DNA of 64,000 nucleotides from Streptococcus mitis (GTDB lineage Bacteria; Bacillota; Bacilli; Lactobacillales; Streptococcaceae), in assembly GCF_901542415.1 (NCBI RefSeq), contig NZ_CABEHV010000004.1:868001-932000 (forward strand), given 5' to 3'. Positions 42,802-53,256 of this stretch are shown here, piece after piece (positions within the stretch are counted from its first letter, which is position 1; each line of letters opens with the position of its first letter). A program made the translations under genes and the position numbers. The notes under the pieces are model-generated. The model was not told the origin of the DNA. It worked only from the letters and a program-made list of their open reading frames with translations, and made no database searches.

Positions 42802-43872
42802 CTACTTCCGATACATTTTAAACTGTAGGAAGAGGTCGCTATATTTTCCTGTCCATTTATGGTCAAATTTCTCATAAACTTCTAGGTGTTTCATAGTTTC
42901 AGCGTCTGGATAGAAGGCTTTGTCTTCTTTTTTCTCCTCTGGGAGCAATTCCTTAGCTGGTAGGTTTGGTGTTGAGTAGCCGACATACTCTGCATTTTTG
43001 AGAGCATTTTCAGGTTTCAACATAAAGTTGATAAAGGCATAGGCGGCATCTTGGTTTTTGACTGTTTTGGGAATGACCATATTGTCAAACCAAAGGTTGC
43101 TGGCCTCAGTCGGTACCACATAGCGTAAATTTTCGTTTTTTTCTAGCATTTGGCTGGCTTCCCCTGAAAAGGTCACGCCGATAGCAGCGTTGTTCTGGAT
43201 CATGTAGCCCTTCATCTCATCCGCCACAATAGCCTTGATATTTGGAGTCAGTTTGTAGAGCTTATCAACTGTCTCTTCCAACTGCTGGGTATCCTTGGAG
43301 TTGAGGCTGTAGCCGAGGGAATTTAGTCCGAGTCCCAGCACCTCACGCGCCCCATCAAAGAGCATGATAGAGTTCTTATACTCTGGCTTCCAGAGGTCAT
43401 CCCAATGCTCAGGCACCTCATCTACCATGGTTTCATTGTAAACAATTCCCAAGGTTCCCCAGAAGTAAGGGATGGAGAATTTATTGCCTGGGTCAAAAGA
43501 CTGGTTTAGAAACTCTGGTCCGATATTTTCGATTCCTTCAAGTTTTGAATAATCAAGCGGAACTAAGAGGTCTTCGTCCTTCATCTTGTTAATCATGTAT
43601 TCACTAGGAATGGCAATGTCGTAGGTTGTTCCACCCTGCTTAATCTTAGTATACATGGCTTCGTTGGAGTCAAAGGTCTCGTACTGAACTTGGATTCCTG
43701 TTTCTTCAGTGAAATGCTCCAAGAGTTCTGGATCGATATAGTCACCCCAGTTGTAAATGACCAGTTTTTGACTATCTCGACTATTGATTTTACTGTCTAG
43801 ATGAGTCGCAATTCCCCACAAGACCAGGATAATGGCTACGATTCCTGCTAAAAATGAATAGAGTTTTTTCAT
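42802..43872 (-). CDS. potD: spermidine/putrescine-binding protein
   Basis: A 356-residue extracytoplasmic solute-binding protein (KLVIYNWGDYIDPELLEHF...). The N-terminal hydrophobic segment (residues 5-24) lacks a lipobox Cys, so it is anchored or secreted by this signal. YNWGDY, the YDIAIPSEYMI region and WFDNMVIPK are typical of PotD. It overlaps potC by ATGA and is the last gene of murB-potABCD. Confidence 0.95.
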   Translation of the reverse strand: MKKLYSFLAGIVAIILVLWGIATHLDSKINSRDSQKLVIYNWGDYIDPELLEHFTEETGIQVQYETFDSNEAMYTKIKQGGTTYDIAIPSEYMINKMKDEDLLVPLDYSKLEGIENIGPEFLNQSFDPGNKFSIPYFWGTLGIVYNETMVDEVPEHWDDLWKPEYKNSIMLFDGAREVLGLGLNSLGYSLNSKDTQQLEETVDKLYKLTPNIKAIVADEMKGYMIQNNAAIGVTFSGEASQMLEKNENLRYVVPTEASNLWFDNMVIPKTVKNQDAAYAFINFMLKPENALKNAEYVGYSTPNLPAKELLPEEKKEDKAFYPDAETMKHLEVYEKFDHKWTGKYSDLFLQFKMYRK

Positions 43873-44642
43873 GCTTGCTCCTCCTTCTCACGTGAGATAA
43901 AGTAATATCCAACCACTAGGATAATACTAAAGAGAAAAACAAGGGCAGACAGAGCATTGATTTCTAGCGAAATCCCCTTGCGAGCACGAGAATAAATCTC
44001 AACTGATAGGGTTGAGAAGCCATTTCCCGTCACAAAGAAGGTCACGGCAAAGTCATCTAGCGAATAGGTGAAGGCCATGAAATAACCTGCAATAATAGAC
44101 GGAGTCAGGTAAGGAAGCATGATTTCCTTGAACATCTGAAATTGACTGGCTCCCAAATCATAGGCCGCATGAATCATGTCGCCGTTCATTTCCTTGAGAC
44201 GAGGTAAGACCATCAAGACAACGATAGGGATGGAAAAGGCCACGTGACTAGATAGAACGGTCAAAAAGCCAAGTGAAAACTTGAGTTGAGTAAAAAGAAT
44301 CAAGAAGCTGGCACCAATCATAACATCAGGCGCAACCATGAGGATATTATTGAGTGATAGAAAGGCTTCTTGGTATTTCTTACGAGACTGGTAGATATAA
44401 ATAGCTCCAAAAGTTCCGATAATGGTCGCTATCAAGGCTGACAGGAAGGCCAAGAAAAAGGTCTGAGTCACAATCAACATGAGACGACCATCGCCAAACA
44501 TGGTTTTAAAATGGCTCAAGCTAAAGCCTGTAAAGCTGTTCATGTCGTTTCCTGCATTAAAGGCGTAGCCAATCAAGTAAAAGATAGGCAGGTAGAGGAC
44601 AAGAAAGACCAGTCCCAGATATAGATTGGCAAATTTTTTCAT
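43869..44642 (-). CDS. potC: polyamine ABC transporter permease
   Basis: A 257-residue permease with six spans and the EAA loop (AAYDLGASQFQMFKEIMLP). I chose ATG 44642, which has AAAGGAG upstream and overlaps the potB stop by ATGA, rather than the track start at 44669. Confidence 0.95.
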   Translation of the reverse strand: MKKFANLYLGLVFLVLYLPIFYLIGYAFNAGNDMNSFTGFSLSHFKTMFGDGRLMLIVTQTFFLAFLSALIATIIGTFGAIYIYQSRKKYQEAFLSLNNILMVAPDVMIGASFLILFTQLKFSLGFLTVLSSHVAFSIPIVVLMVLPRLKEMNGDMIHAAYDLGASQFQMFKEIMLPYLTPSIIAGYFMAFTYSLDDFAVTFFVTGNGFSTLSVEIYSRARKGISLEINALSALVFLFSIILVVGYYFISREKEEQA

Positions 44643-45445
44643 CGTTCTCTCCTTTCCTTGGTCACCCACATGGTGATGAACATGGTCAGGATGAGAATCA
44701 CACCGATGGTAGAACCCATACCATAGTTGTCATTGGTCAGGAAGTTCTGCTCAATGGCTGTACCTAGTGTGATAACGCGGTTTCCACCAATCAAACGGGT
44801 CAGCATGAAGAGACTCAAACTTGGGATAAAGACCGATTGGACCCCACTTCTCACTCCGTTCATAGATAGAGGGAAGATGACATGACGGAAGGTTTCCCAC
44901 TTGGTCGCACCAAGGTCGTAGCTGGCATTGATGAGATTGTTATCCATATCGTCCAAGACATTGAAAATCGGCAAAATCATAAAGGGAAGCTCGATGTAGC
45001 TTGCGACAAAAATAAAGGAGAAATCGGTAAAGAGCAACTGTTGTGAACCGATTCCGATAAATTCAAGGAATTGGTTAATAGAGCCATTTTGACCAAAAAT
45101 CCCAATAAAGGCATAAGCTTTGAGGAGCAAATTGATCCAGGTAGGCAGGATAATCAGCATAAGCCAGAGTTGACGGTGTTTGAGACGGGTCAAAAAGAGG
45201 GCTGTCGGATAACTGATAAGCAGGGTCACAAATGTCACAATCCCTGCATAAAGCACTGAGTTGAAACTCATTTTGAGGTAGGTCAAGTTTTGTGACGCAA
45301 AGTAAGATTTATAGTTTTCTAAACTGAATTGTCCTTCGATATTGAAAAAGGATTGACCGAAAATCAAGACCAAGGGTGCCAGAACAAAGAGTGCAATCCA
45401 GAGCATGTAGGGCACTACAAAGAGTTTAGAGCTTGTTTTCTTCAT
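44639..45445 (-). CDS. potB: polyamine ABC transporter permease
   Basis: A 268-residue permease with six spans; the EAA loop reads [19 protein letters not shown]. The ATG at 45445 (MKKTSSKLF) follows GAGGAAAG and is preferred to 45466. It overlaps potA by 20 bases. Confidence 0.94.
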   Translation of the reverse strand: MKKTSSKLFVVPYMLWIALFVLAPLVLIFGQSFFNIEGQFSLENYKSYFASQNLTYLKMSFNSVLYAGIVTFVTLLISYPTALFLTRLKHRQLWLMLIILPTWINLLLKAYAFIGIFGQNGSINQFLEFIGIGSQQLLFTDFSFIFVASYIELPFMILPIFNVLDDMDNNLINASYDLGATKWETFRHVIFPLSMNGVRSGVQSVFIPSLSLFMLTRLIGGNRVITLGTAIEQNFLTNDNYGMGSTIGVILILTMFITMWVTKERRER

Positions 45446-46583
45446 CTCTTTCCTCCTCGATTGCATTGATCAGACCTGCTTCTTGCTCTTCGATTTCCAC
45501 GTATTCTTCGATACGGGCATCAAACTCTTCTTCTGTTTCATTGAGACGCATGATGTGGATGTCTTCTGGTTCAAAGTCCAAACCGATTTCCTCACCCACA
45601 ATGGCCTTACGTGTTGAGTGGATCATCCATTCATTCCCAAGTTCGTCATAGGCGATAATTTCATAGTGAACTCCACGGAAGAGCTGGGTATCGACCTTAA
45701 CTTGGAGCTTGCCTTCTTCAGGAAGGGTAATGCGCAAGTCCTCTGGACGAATCACGACCTCAACAGGTTCATTCGGCTTCATCCCCCCATCGACCGCTTC
45801 GAATCGTTTGCCGTTAAACTCAACCAAGTAGTCCTCAATCATGGTTCCTGGCAAGATATTTGACTCACCGATAAAAGTGGCAACAAAGTGATTGATCGGC
45901 TCATCGTAGATATCCACAGGTGTTCCAGACTGGACAATCTCGCCATCATTCATAACGAAAATCCAGTCACTCATAGCCAGGGCTTCTTCCTGATCGTGAG
46001 TGACAAAGACAAAGGTAATGCCCAATCGTTGTTGCAGTTCACGCAGTTCGTACTGCATATCTGTTCGTAATTTTAAGTCCAACGCTGACAAAGGCTCGTC
46101 CAACAAAACCACACGGGGTTGGTTGATAATGGCACGGGCAATAGCCACACGCTGACGTTGTCCTCCAGAGAGTTTACGGATGGAACGTTTTTCATACCCT
46201 TCCAACTGAACCATCTTGAGAACTTCCGCTACGCGTTTCTCGATTTCTTTCTTGTCAATCTTGCGCAAGCGGAGTGGAAAAGCAACATTTTCAAACACAT
46301 TCATATGTGGAAACAAGGCATAGGATTGGAAGACCGTATGGACGTCTCGCTTGTTGGTTGGGATGTCATTGATACGGACACCATCCAGCAAAATATCTCC
46401 TGTCGTCGCATCCAGTAAACCTGCAATGATGTTAAGGATAGTTGATTTCCCTGAACCAGATGCGCCTAGAAGGGTATAGAATTTCCCTTCTTCCAACTCA
46501 AAGTTGATATCTTTGAGAACCTTGGTGTTGCTGTCTTCAAAAACTTTAGAGACGTTTTTGAATTCAATAATTGGTTTTTTCAA
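45426..46583 (-). CDS. potA: polyamine ABC transporter ATPase
   Basis: A 385-residue importer ATPase: Walker [10 protein letters not shown], signature LSGGQRQR, Walker [14 protein letters not shown], switch His VTHDQEEA and a C-terminal TOBE-like regulatory domain ([12 protein letters not shown]). An acidic tail ends the protein. First pot gene, after a structured 159-base spacer from murB. Confidence 0.96.
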   Translation of the reverse strand: MKKPIIEFKNVSKVFEDSNTKVLKDINFELEEGKFYTLLGASGSGKSTILNIIAGLLDATTGDILLDGVRINDIPTNKRDVHTVFQSYALFPHMNVFENVAFPLRLRKIDKKEIEKRVAEVLKMVQLEGYEKRSIRKLSGGQRQRVAIARAIINQPRVVLLDEPLSALDLKLRTDMQYELRELQQRLGITFVFVTHDQEEALAMSDWIFVMNDGEIVQSGTPVDIYDEPINHFVATFIGESNILPGTMIEDYLVEFNGKRFEAVDGGMKPNEPVEVVIRPEDLRITLPEEGKLQVKVDTQLFRGVHYEIIAYDELGNEWMIHSTRKAIVGEEIGLDFEPEDIHIMRLNETEEEFDARIEEYVEIEEQEAGLINAIEEERDEENKL

Positions 46584-46742
46584 TTGTCATTTATTCCTTC
46601 TTTTTCATAGATTAACAGATCAGGGCTCTGTCAGGCCACTACTACCTCGTGTAGGAGATTGAACTGCCTACATTCTTCTGCACTGACGATAGGCTTTCAC
46701 CCCCTTTCCATGACATAGCAGCAGCTTTTTAACTAAAACTTC
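46584..46742 (-). promoter_or_regulatory. structured spacer between murB and potA
   Basis: The minus strand shows TGTAGG/CCTACA and CTAC/GTAG pairings and a run AAAGGGGGTGAAAGCC. A 24-codon frame (MSWKGGESLSSVQKNVGSSI and on) crosses it without a ribosome site. It may be a leader controlling polyamine uptake; no known riboswitch could be matched. Confidence 0.35.
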
Positions 46743-47648
46743 CTACTTGCTTTCACCCAAGATACGGACTTCTCTCTCAAGAGTGACGCCAGAGTGTTCC
46801 TTGACTTTTTCGATAACAGACTCAATCAAGTCCTCGTAGTCTTTAGCCGTTCCGTCAGCAACATTGATCATAAATCCTGCGTGCTTTTCAGACACTTCAA
46901 CACCACCGATACGATAGCCTTTCAAGCCAGCTTCTGAAATTAATTGACCTGCAAAATGACCTACTGGACGCTTAAAGACCGAACCACAAGATGGATATTC
47001 TAAAGGTTGCTTGAGTTCACGTAGATGCGTCAAACGATCCATTTCTTGCTTGATAACCTGATGGCTTCCTGGAGCAAGGGCAAATTTAGCTGACAAGACA
47101 ACTGCACCAGACTCTTGAATAGCTGAATGGCGGTAACCAAAAGCCAAGTCCTTGACAGACAGGGTCTCGATTTCTCCGTCCTTAGTCAAAATCTTACAAG
47201 ACTGTAAGATGTGGGCAATCTCGCCACCATAGGCACCTGCATTCATAAAGACAGCACCGCCGACGCTCCCCGGAATGCCACAAGCAAACTCAAAACCAGT
47301 CAAACTATGACGAAGGGCAATGCGTGTTGTTTCAATCAAGTTAGCACCAGCTTCAGCTTCGATGGTATAGCCATCAACAGAAACATTATTGAGCTTGTCA
47401 CACAAGATGACAAATCCACGAATTCCACCATCACGAACGATGATATTGCTGGCATTTCCAAGAACCATCCAAGGGATATTTTCTTGATTGGCAAATTTGA
47501 CAACGCGAGCCAACTCAAAACGATTTCGTGGAAAGACCAAATAATCGGCCTCTCCACCTACTTTTGTATAACTATAGCTATGCAAGGGTTCCTTGAAACG
47601 GATATCAATCCCTTCTAAGATTTCAAGCATTTTTTCTTTTACTGACAT
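46743..47648 (-). CDS. murB: UDP-N-acetylenolpyruvoylglucosamine reductase
   Basis: A 301-residue FAD enzyme reducing UDP-GlcNAc-enolpyruvate to UDP-MurNAc in wall synthesis. FAD-binding [17 protein letters not shown] and [40 protein letters not shown] and the catalytic [10 protein letters not shown] (Ser) are present. It heads the murB-pot gene set. Confidence 0.96.
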   Translation of the reverse strand: MSVKEKMLEILEGIDIRFKEPLHSYSYTKVGGEADYLVFPRNRFELARVVKFANQENIPWMVLGNASNIIVRDGGIRGFVILCDKLNNVSVDGYTIEAEAGANLIETTRIALRHSLTGFEFACGIPGSVGGAVFMNAGAYGGEIAHILQSCKILTKDGEIETLSVKDLAFGYRHSAIQESGAVVLSAKFALAPGSHQVIKQEMDRLTHLRELKQPLEYPSCGSVFKRPVGHFAGQLISEAGLKGYRIGGVEVSEKHAGFMINVADGTAKDYEDLIESVIEKVKEHSGVTLEREVRILGESK

Positions 47649-47805
47649 GACACTCTTCCTTTTACAAAATTCATTCCATTATACCATTTTTAAGACCATT
47701 TGACGACCCTAAAAAAATCTTGGACTTATTTTAAATAAAAAGCTAATTTCTCAAAGTAACTTCCACTTGCCCAACCAAAGTGGAAATTAGTCTAAAACGG
47801 ATTTT

Positions 47806-49068
47806 TATGGTGGAATTAAGTGTGAGACGTTTGAGTTAGAAATGAGGTCTACTATGACAAAACATAAACACCTTACCCTTTCAGACCGTAATGATATCCA
47901 ATTAGGCTTAGAGCGCGGTGAAACCTTCAAAGCTATCGGACAATCCATTCTAAAAGACCCAACTACTGTTTCCAAAGAAGTCAAACGAAACAGACAAGTC
48001 CGAGAGTCTACATGCGATAACCTTCCTTGCCCTTTACTCGATAAGGCTCCCTTTGTCTGTAATGGATGCCCTAAAAGAAGACAAAATTGTGGATTTAAAA
48101 AAATCTTCTACCTTGCTAAACAAGCTCAAAAACAGTACGAACAAACTCTTGTCGAAGCTCGTGAAGGAACTCCCCTTAATTCCAAGGCCTTCTGGGACAT
48201 GGACAAAGTCATTTCTGATGGTGTTAAAAAGGGACAACACATCTATCATATCCTCAAAACTCATAACCTTGATGTCAGTTCCTCAACCGTCTATCGACAC
48301 ATCCGAAAAGGATACCTATCTATCGCTCATATTGACCTAGCCAGAGCCGTTAAATTCAAAGAAAGACGGAAAAGGAAACTACCTTCCATCCCTAAAGAAG
48401 CTAAAAAAGGCCGTTCCTATGAGGATTTCCAAAACTATTTAGTCCTTAATCAACTAGACTCTTGGCTGGAAATGGACACAGTTCTGGGGAGGATGGGAGG
48501 TAAAGTCCTACTTACCTTCAACCTGTCTTTCTGTAACTTTATCTTCGCTAGGCTTCTGGATAATAAAACTGCCCTTGAGGTTACCAAACACCTCTATACC
48601 ATCAAGACACTCTTCATGAAGCTGATAAAGATTTCTTCCAACTCTTTCCTGTCATTCTTACCGATAATGGTGGAGAGTTTGCCAGGGTTGATGATATCGA
48701 AATGGATGTGCGAGGAGAGAGTAAACTCTTCTTTTGTGACCCTAATCGCTCTGACCAGAAAGGGAGAATTGAGAAAAACCACACACTGATTCGAGACATT
48801 CTACCTAAGGGAACTGCTTTTGACAACTTAACTCAAGAGGACATCAATCTCGTCTGCTCTCATGTCAACAGTGTCAAACGTGCTGCTTTGAATGGAAAGT
48901 CAGCCTATGAGCTCTTTGCCTTTACCTATGGAGAAGAGATTCCTAAGCTTCTAGGTATTTCTAAAATACCTGCAGAAGACGTCTGTCAGTCTTCGAAATT
49001 ACTCCAACATAAGTTCTAAAAACTAACCTTTAACCGCATTCAAACGTCTCACACTAACTTCCACCATA
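47806..49068 (+). mobile_element. IS30-family element with disrupted transposase
   Basis: Terminal inverted repeats of 27 bases with two mismatches: TGGTGGAATTAAGTGTGAGA (start 47808) against the reverse complement of ACACTAACTTCCACCA (ending 49066). The flanks carry related but degenerate sequences (47781, 49071, 49172, 49247), so the element sits among older IS ends. Target duplication could not be fixed. Confidence 0.8.
47854..49019 (+). pseudogene. IS30-family transposase, frameshifted
   Basis: N-terminal helix-turn-helix (KHKHLTLSDRNDIQLGLERG), Cys-rich segment (CDNLPCPLLDKAPFVCNGC) and the first catalytic region (WLEMDTVLGRMGGK) are intact. At about 48610-48613 a CT is duplicated (ACACTCTTCATGAAG where ACACTTCATGAAG is expected), shifting the frame; translation in the other frame then continues with the DNGGEF, DQKGRIEKNH and C-terminal parts to 49019. 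Inactive unless rescued by slippage. Confidence 0.85.
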
Positions 49069-49165
49069 GCGGAACTTAATCTGAAACGCTTTCAGATGAG
49101 GGGATTTTGTGCGCTCTTTTTTTCGATTCCTTTTGGTTACAAAAGCGATGAAATCAAGCATTAGT

Positions 49166-49208
49166 AAAACCAGTGGAACTTACCCTGACACGGATTTCCA
49201 CTGGTTTT
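49166..49208. repeat. 13-bp perfect inverted repeat, IS-end relic
   Basis: AAAACCAGTGGAA and TTCCACTGGTTTT flank CTTACCCTGACACGGAT, a motif like the IS30 end flanks at 47781 and 49247. The gap 49069-49280 holds only such relics. Confidence 0.6.
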
Positions 49209-49280
49209 TAGGATTTTTATCAGACTAACTTCCACTTCTACTAGCGGTGGAACTTAGTTTGCGAATTTACCTTTTAAATA

Positions 49281-49304
49281 AAAAAAGAGGTTTCCCCTCT
49301 TTTT
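49281..49304. terminator. two-way terminator after the YhfC-like gene
   Basis: AAAAAGAGG, TTTC, CCCTCTTTTT: a hairpin with A and T runs on both sides, at the end of the 49303 gene. Confidence 0.75.
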
Positions 49305-50055
49305 ATGATTTTTTGCAAAAGATTGCCTTGGTTCCATAGGCAAGCAGAACAAGTTCAAGTGCTAGGACAACTTCAACCAAGACTGGATTGGTCAACCAGC
49401 CAACTTGGGCAAGAGATGGTGCCAGGTCAAAGAAGGCATGTAGTCCATAGGCCGCTAGGAGATAAATCCATTTCTTCTGGCGAACAGCTTGGTAAACCCA
49501 AACAGTCAAGAGTAATTGGAAACCTAGCGCCAAGATTCGCTCAAAACCAAGCAAATAAATCTGCCAGACTGATAGCGACTGAATAGTTTTCAACATATTT
49601 TCAGACAGCAATTGCATAACCTGTGGATTTTGCGTTTGAACTGCTGAGAGAACGAAGTAGAGATTAAGCAAACTAGTAAGACCTAGGAAAATCAACTCCA
49701 AGCCACCATGACCTAACCCATAAGCCAAGGCGTCTGCCTTGTCCAAACTTCTCTTTTTCTCCAACCATTTGAAGAAAACAAGGCGAGCAGTTTCCTCAAA
49801 AAGGGCTGCCATGGCTAGACCATAGATGATGTAGACAAGCGGATGGTCTTGCAAGAGGGCAATACTACCGTCTTTTTGAGGGTGCAAAACCAAGATATGC
49901 ACCAGTTTTTCTAAAATCTGTGAAGAGACAAAGAAGGCAACAGCCCCCAAGCCCAAGACAGCTAGATTAATCTGGTGTTTCTTTTTGGCATACCAAACGC
50001 TTCCTAGCAAGAAAGCTAGTAATAGCACCATGGTAATGATAATATGAATGGTCAT
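49303..50055 (-). CDS. YhfC-family intramembrane glutamic-type protease
   Basis: A 250-residue protein with seven to eight spans. EETARLVFFKWL (EExxR) and GLGHGGLELIFLG (His) are the conserved groups of the YhfC/PrsW-like family, thought to cleave or modify within membranes. It is nine bases after the acetolactate decarboxylase gene and co-oriented with it. Confidence 0.82.
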   Translation of the reverse strand: MTIHIIITMVLLLAFLLGSVWYAKKKHQINLAVLGLGAVAFFVSSQILEKLVHILVLHPQKDGSIALLQDHPLVYIIYGLAMAALFEETARLVFFKWLEKKRSLDKADALAYGLGHGGLELIFLGLTSLLNLYFVLSAVQTQNPQVMQLLSENMLKTIQSLSVWQIYLLGFERILALGFQLLLTVWVYQAVRQKKWIYLLAAYGLHAFFDLAPSLAQVGWLTNPVLVEVVLALELVLLAYGTKAIFCKKS

Positions 50056-50064
50056 TTTCTTCTC

Positions 50065-50796
50065 CTATTCCGCCTTTTCAATATCTTTTTTCATCTCGTC
50101 AACATTGAACTTAGCAAACAAGTATTGACGATCTTGGACTGGAAAACGTTGATCCAACTGGTCAACAGCTCCCACCTCAATAATGCCTTCCTTGATGACA
50201 AAGTCCATGACATGCCCACCAAAGGTCAAATCATCTGAGATGAAGTGCAGATGGTAGCCTGCCACACTAACCCCATGGAAAATCTCTGGGGTCCAGAAAC
50301 CAACGATGGTTCCTGCCACATTGTCGCGACTATATTCAGGCTGATGGGTTGCGACCTCAGCAAACTTGGTATCTGGTGTCGACTTGGGAATCATGCGCAC
50401 ATGCATATGTGAAAATTCCCCACGAATCTTGATCGAGCGGAAAAGATTTTCCCCATCATAATAAGACTCAATTCGTTCTTCCAATTCCTTGTCTGTCATC
50501 TCAAAGCGCTGGCGGAAAATGACCTCTGCCTGATGTGGTACTACTGCTGCGTAAGGAATAAGGGCATCTGGTGATACTTCCACAATTTCTGGCTGCTCTC
50601 CTGATCCCTTGGCCTGATAAGCCTTGCCATCCAAGACAATCAATTCCCCATCAATAGAATCCAAGGTTCCCAAACCAAGGTCACCATGCTCTAGCAATTC
50701 TCCTACTGTCATGGTCCCACCATAAAGGCCAGCCATCAAGGCTCCAAGGGTATTGTATTGAAATAATTTCACTGGTTCCTGCACGTTCTTATCCAT
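50065..50796 (-). CDS. budA: alpha-acetolactate decarboxylase
   Basis: A 243-residue enzyme converting alpha-acetolactate to acetoin, which relieves pyruvate and branched-chain precursor overflow. LGALMAGLYGGTMTVGELL, the zinc histidines in GYHLHFISDD and FGGHVMDF are present. Divergent from a MocR-type regulator, with both promoters in the 141-base gap. Confidence 0.95.
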   Translation of the reverse strand: MDKNVQEPVKLFQYNTLGALMAGLYGGTMTVGELLEHGDLGLGTLDSIDGELIVLDGKAYQAKGSGEQPEIVEVSPDALIPYAAVVPHQAEVIFRQRFEMTDKELEERIESYYDGENLFRSIKIRGEFSHMHVRMIPKSTPDTKFAEVATHQPEYSRDNVAGTIVGFWTPEIFHGVSVAGYHLHFISDDLTFGGHVMDFVIKEGIIEVGAVDQLDQRFPVQDRQYLFAKFNVDEMKKDIEKAE

Positions 50797-50834
50797 TCTC
50801 TTTCTTGTCTGTTATTCTATAAATGTTACTCCTA

Positions 50835-50912
50835 AGTATACCACATTTGCCCCTAGATGTGAACGAGAGAAACACTCTAGACATTGCCAAGAAGGAAAAA
50901 AAAAGGTACAAT
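50835..50912. promoter_or_regulatory. divergent promoters between budA and the MocR-type gene
   Basis: Minus strand: TTCACA (50863-50858), 17 bases, TATACT (50840-50835) with TGG before it. Plus strand: TTGCCA (50884-50889), 17 bases, TACAAT (50907-50912). Confidence 0.65.
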
Positions 50913-50937
50913 GTAACAAAATCAAGGGAGGTCTGGA

Positions 50938-52209
50938 ATGAAGAAACAAAGCAAGTACCAAGAGGTTGTTTCCTATCTAAAAAAAGGTATCGAGTCTGGA
51001 CGTTTTCCAACGGGTAGCCGCCTACCTTCTATCCGTCAACTGAGCCTTGACTTTCACTGTAGCAAGGACACTGTCCAACGAGCCCTGCTGGAATTACGGC
51101 ACGAACAATACCTCTATTCCAAGCCCCAGAGTGGCTACTATGTCCTAGAACAAGGGCAACACCAGGATTTAGAAATCGAAGTCACTGACGAACATGCCAA
51201 TGCCTATGACGATTTCCGGCTCTGTGTCAATGAAACCTTGATTGGCCGAGAAAACTACCTCTTCAACTACTATGACAACCAAGAAGGTTTAGAAGACCTA
51301 AGACAGTCCATTCACAAACTCCTCTTTGACCAAGCCCTCTACTGCAAGGCTGACCAACTGGTACTGACTTCTGGGACCCAACAAGCCCTTTTTATCCTCT
51401 CTCAAATTTCCTTTCCTAGCCAAGCCAAGGAAATCTTGGTGGAACAGCCGACCTATCATCGAATGAACCGTCTCTTGATTGCTCAGGGTCTGGACTATCA
51501 AACGATTGAACGAGGCATTGATGGAATTGACTTGGACCAGCTGGAAGGTCACTTCAAAACAGGACAAATTAAGTTTTTCTATACCATTCCTCGTTTTCAC
51601 TATCCTCTGGGGCATTCCTATTCTGAGCAGGACAAACGGGCTATCCTTGACTTAGCTGCCAAGTACGGTGTCTATATCGTAGAGGACGATTATCTGGGGG
51701 ATTTGGACTCTAAAAAGGGCCAGACCTTCCACTATCTGGATACAGAAGAGCGCGTTATTTATATCAAGTCCTTCTCAACCAGCCTCTTTCCAGCCCTGCG
51801 GATTACGGCTCTCATTCTGCCAAATGCTATCAAAAAAGCCTTTGTGGCCTACAAAAATATCCTAGACTACGACAGCAACCTTATCATGCAAAAGGCCCTG
51901 TCACTCTATATTGACAGTCAACTGTTTGAGAAAAATCGTCTGGCTCGCTTGGCCAATCAGGAAGCTTACCAAAAACAAATCGAGGAAAGACTAGCTAAAA
52001 CACCTTGTCCCCTTCCTCATTTTCCCCTACACGATGGTTTATTGCTAGACCTGAGACAGTATCCTAAAATCGCCAGTCTCAAACACAGTCAACTGGGCTT
52101 AGACTTCTTTGAAGAGGCATATTTAAGCACCTGCCCTTATCAATTTGCCAAGGTGTCCTTAGACATTCTGGAAAAGGTTTTAAACTATTTAAAAGCAGAA
52201 TTGGAATGA
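50938..52209 (+). CDS. GntR/MocR-type regulator lacking the PLP lysine
   Basis: A 423-residue protein. Residues 1-70 are a GntR winged helix (QEVVSYLKKGIESGRFPTGS, RLPSIRQLSLDFHCSKDTVQ), joined to a class I aminotransferase-like domain. The usual lysine in the SFSKSL motif is replaced: IKSFSTSLFPALR, Thr at residue 281. VEDDYLGDL is kept. It may sense a ligand without forming a Schiff base. Divergent from budA, a likely target. Confidence 0.85.
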   Translation: MKKQSKYQEVVSYLKKGIESGRFPTGSRLPSIRQLSLDFHCSKDTVQRALLELRHEQYLYSKPQSGYYVLEQGQHQDLEIEVTDEHANAYDDFRLCVNETLIGRENYLFNYYDNQEGLEDLRQSIHKLLFDQALYCKADQLVLTSGTQQALFILSQISFPSQAKEILVEQPTYHRMNRLLIAQGLDYQTIERGIDGIDLDQLEGHFKTGQIKFFYTIPRFHYPLGHSYSEQDKRAILDLAAKYGVYIVEDDYLGDLDSKKGQTFHYLDTEERVIYIKSFSTSLFPALRITALILPNAIKKAFVAYKNILDYDSNLIMQKALSLYIDSQLFEKNRLARLANQEAYQKQIEERLAKTPCPLPHFPLHDGLLLDLRQYPKIASLKHSQLGLDFFEEAYLSTCPYQFAKVSLDILEKVLNYLKAELE

Positions 52210-52231
52210 CTTCCAACTCTGCTTTTTTCTT

Positions 52232-52335
52232 ATACTCTTCGAAAATCTCTTCAAACCACGTCAGCGTCGCCTTACCGTACTCAAGTACAGCTTGCGGCTA
52301 GCTTCCTAGTTTGCTCTTTGATTTTCATTGAGTAT
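52232..52335. repeat. BOX element (boxA-boxC, no boxB)
   Basis: ATACTC at 52232 begins a pneumococcal boxA with CCACGTCAGCGTCGCCTTACCG; CTTGCGGCTAGCTTCCTAG and TTTGATTTTCATTGAGTAT form boxC to 52335. Ends are inverted. The last base touches the stop codon of the next gene. BOX elements are characteristic of S. pneumoniae and relatives. Confidence 0.88.
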
Positions 52336-53150
52336 TATTCTTCAACTTCTGTTAGGGTTGCTGCTTTTTCAAGATATTTTTGGTAGGTACCGTCATCCTT
52401 GAGTTTTTGGATGACCTTGTCCACCACTTCTTTCAAATCAGCACTATTTTTTCTAAGGGCAACGGCATTGGCTTCGCCGTCCTTCATCTTCAAGCTGACA
52501 GTTGCGACAGCTAGGTCCGCATTTTTAGCAGCATAGCTAAGAGCAACAGGCTCATCCATGTGAACAGCATCTACTTTTCCAGCCTGTAATTCATTGACTG
52601 CTTCACCCATATTGGTTAGGGAAGTCAATTGAGCTTTTGGCAATTGTTCCTTGACCATCGACTCTGGAACAGTCCCTTTTTGAGCTGCAATATTAGCACT
52701 TTCTAGGCTAGTTAAATCCTTGTATTTTTCTACATCAGTCTTACGAACCAAGAAACTAATCTTGTTTTCATAATAAGGAATTGAAAAATCAAAGACTTCT
52801 TTTCTCTCCTCAGTAGCGCTAATTCCCGCAACTGCTAGATCAGCCTTACCTGTCTGAAGACTAGTCAAGACATTGTCAAAACTCATGCTTGAGATTTCCA
52901 ACTTAACTCCAAGTTCATCAGCAATAGCCTGTGCCATATCAATATCCGCACCGACTACCTGGTTTTTTCCGTCAACCAAGGATTGAAATTCAAAGGGTGC
53001 ATAGTCAGGACTGGTCGCCACAACTAATTTTCCCTTTTGCTTAATGGCCTCAACAGCTGACTGAGAGCCGTTAGAGCCCGACTGGCAAGCCACTAAGAAG
53101 AAGCTTGCAAGAAAACTACATAAAACAAATATCCATTTTTTTGATTTCAT
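52335..53150 (-). CDS. amino-acid ABC transporter binding lipoprotein
   Basis: A 271-residue family 3 solute-binding protein. Lipobox LVAC (Cys near residue 22), then KLVVATSPDYAPFEFQ, DIDMAQAIADELGVKL and GKADLAVAGISATEERKEVFDFS. No transporter partners lie beside it, so it must serve a permease encoded elsewhere. Ligand not determined. Confidence 0.9.
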   Translation of the reverse strand: MKSKKWIFVLCSFLASFFLVACQSGSNGSQSAVEAIKQKGKLVVATSPDYAPFEFQSLVDGKNQVVGADIDMAQAIADELGVKLEISSMSFDNVLTSLQTGKADLAVAGISATEERKEVFDFSIPYYENKISFLVRKTDVEKYKDLTSLESANIAAQKGTVPESMVKEQLPKAQLTSLTNMGEAVNELQAGKVDAVHMDEPVALSYAAKNADLAVATVSLKMKDGEANAVALRKNSADLKEVVDKVIQKLKDDGTYQKYLEKAATLTEVEE

Positions 53151-53256
53151 AAATAAACAACCTCTCTGTTAATTTTGTATAATTATAACGCTATCCAAGA
53201 TACTTGTCAAGTGTTTTTTGAATTTTTATCTTAAAAATATTTTTTTCATTCAATAA

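Noticed and set aside
46584..46742. 24-codon upstream frame before potA
   Set aside because: It has no ribosome site, so I did not list it as a gene.
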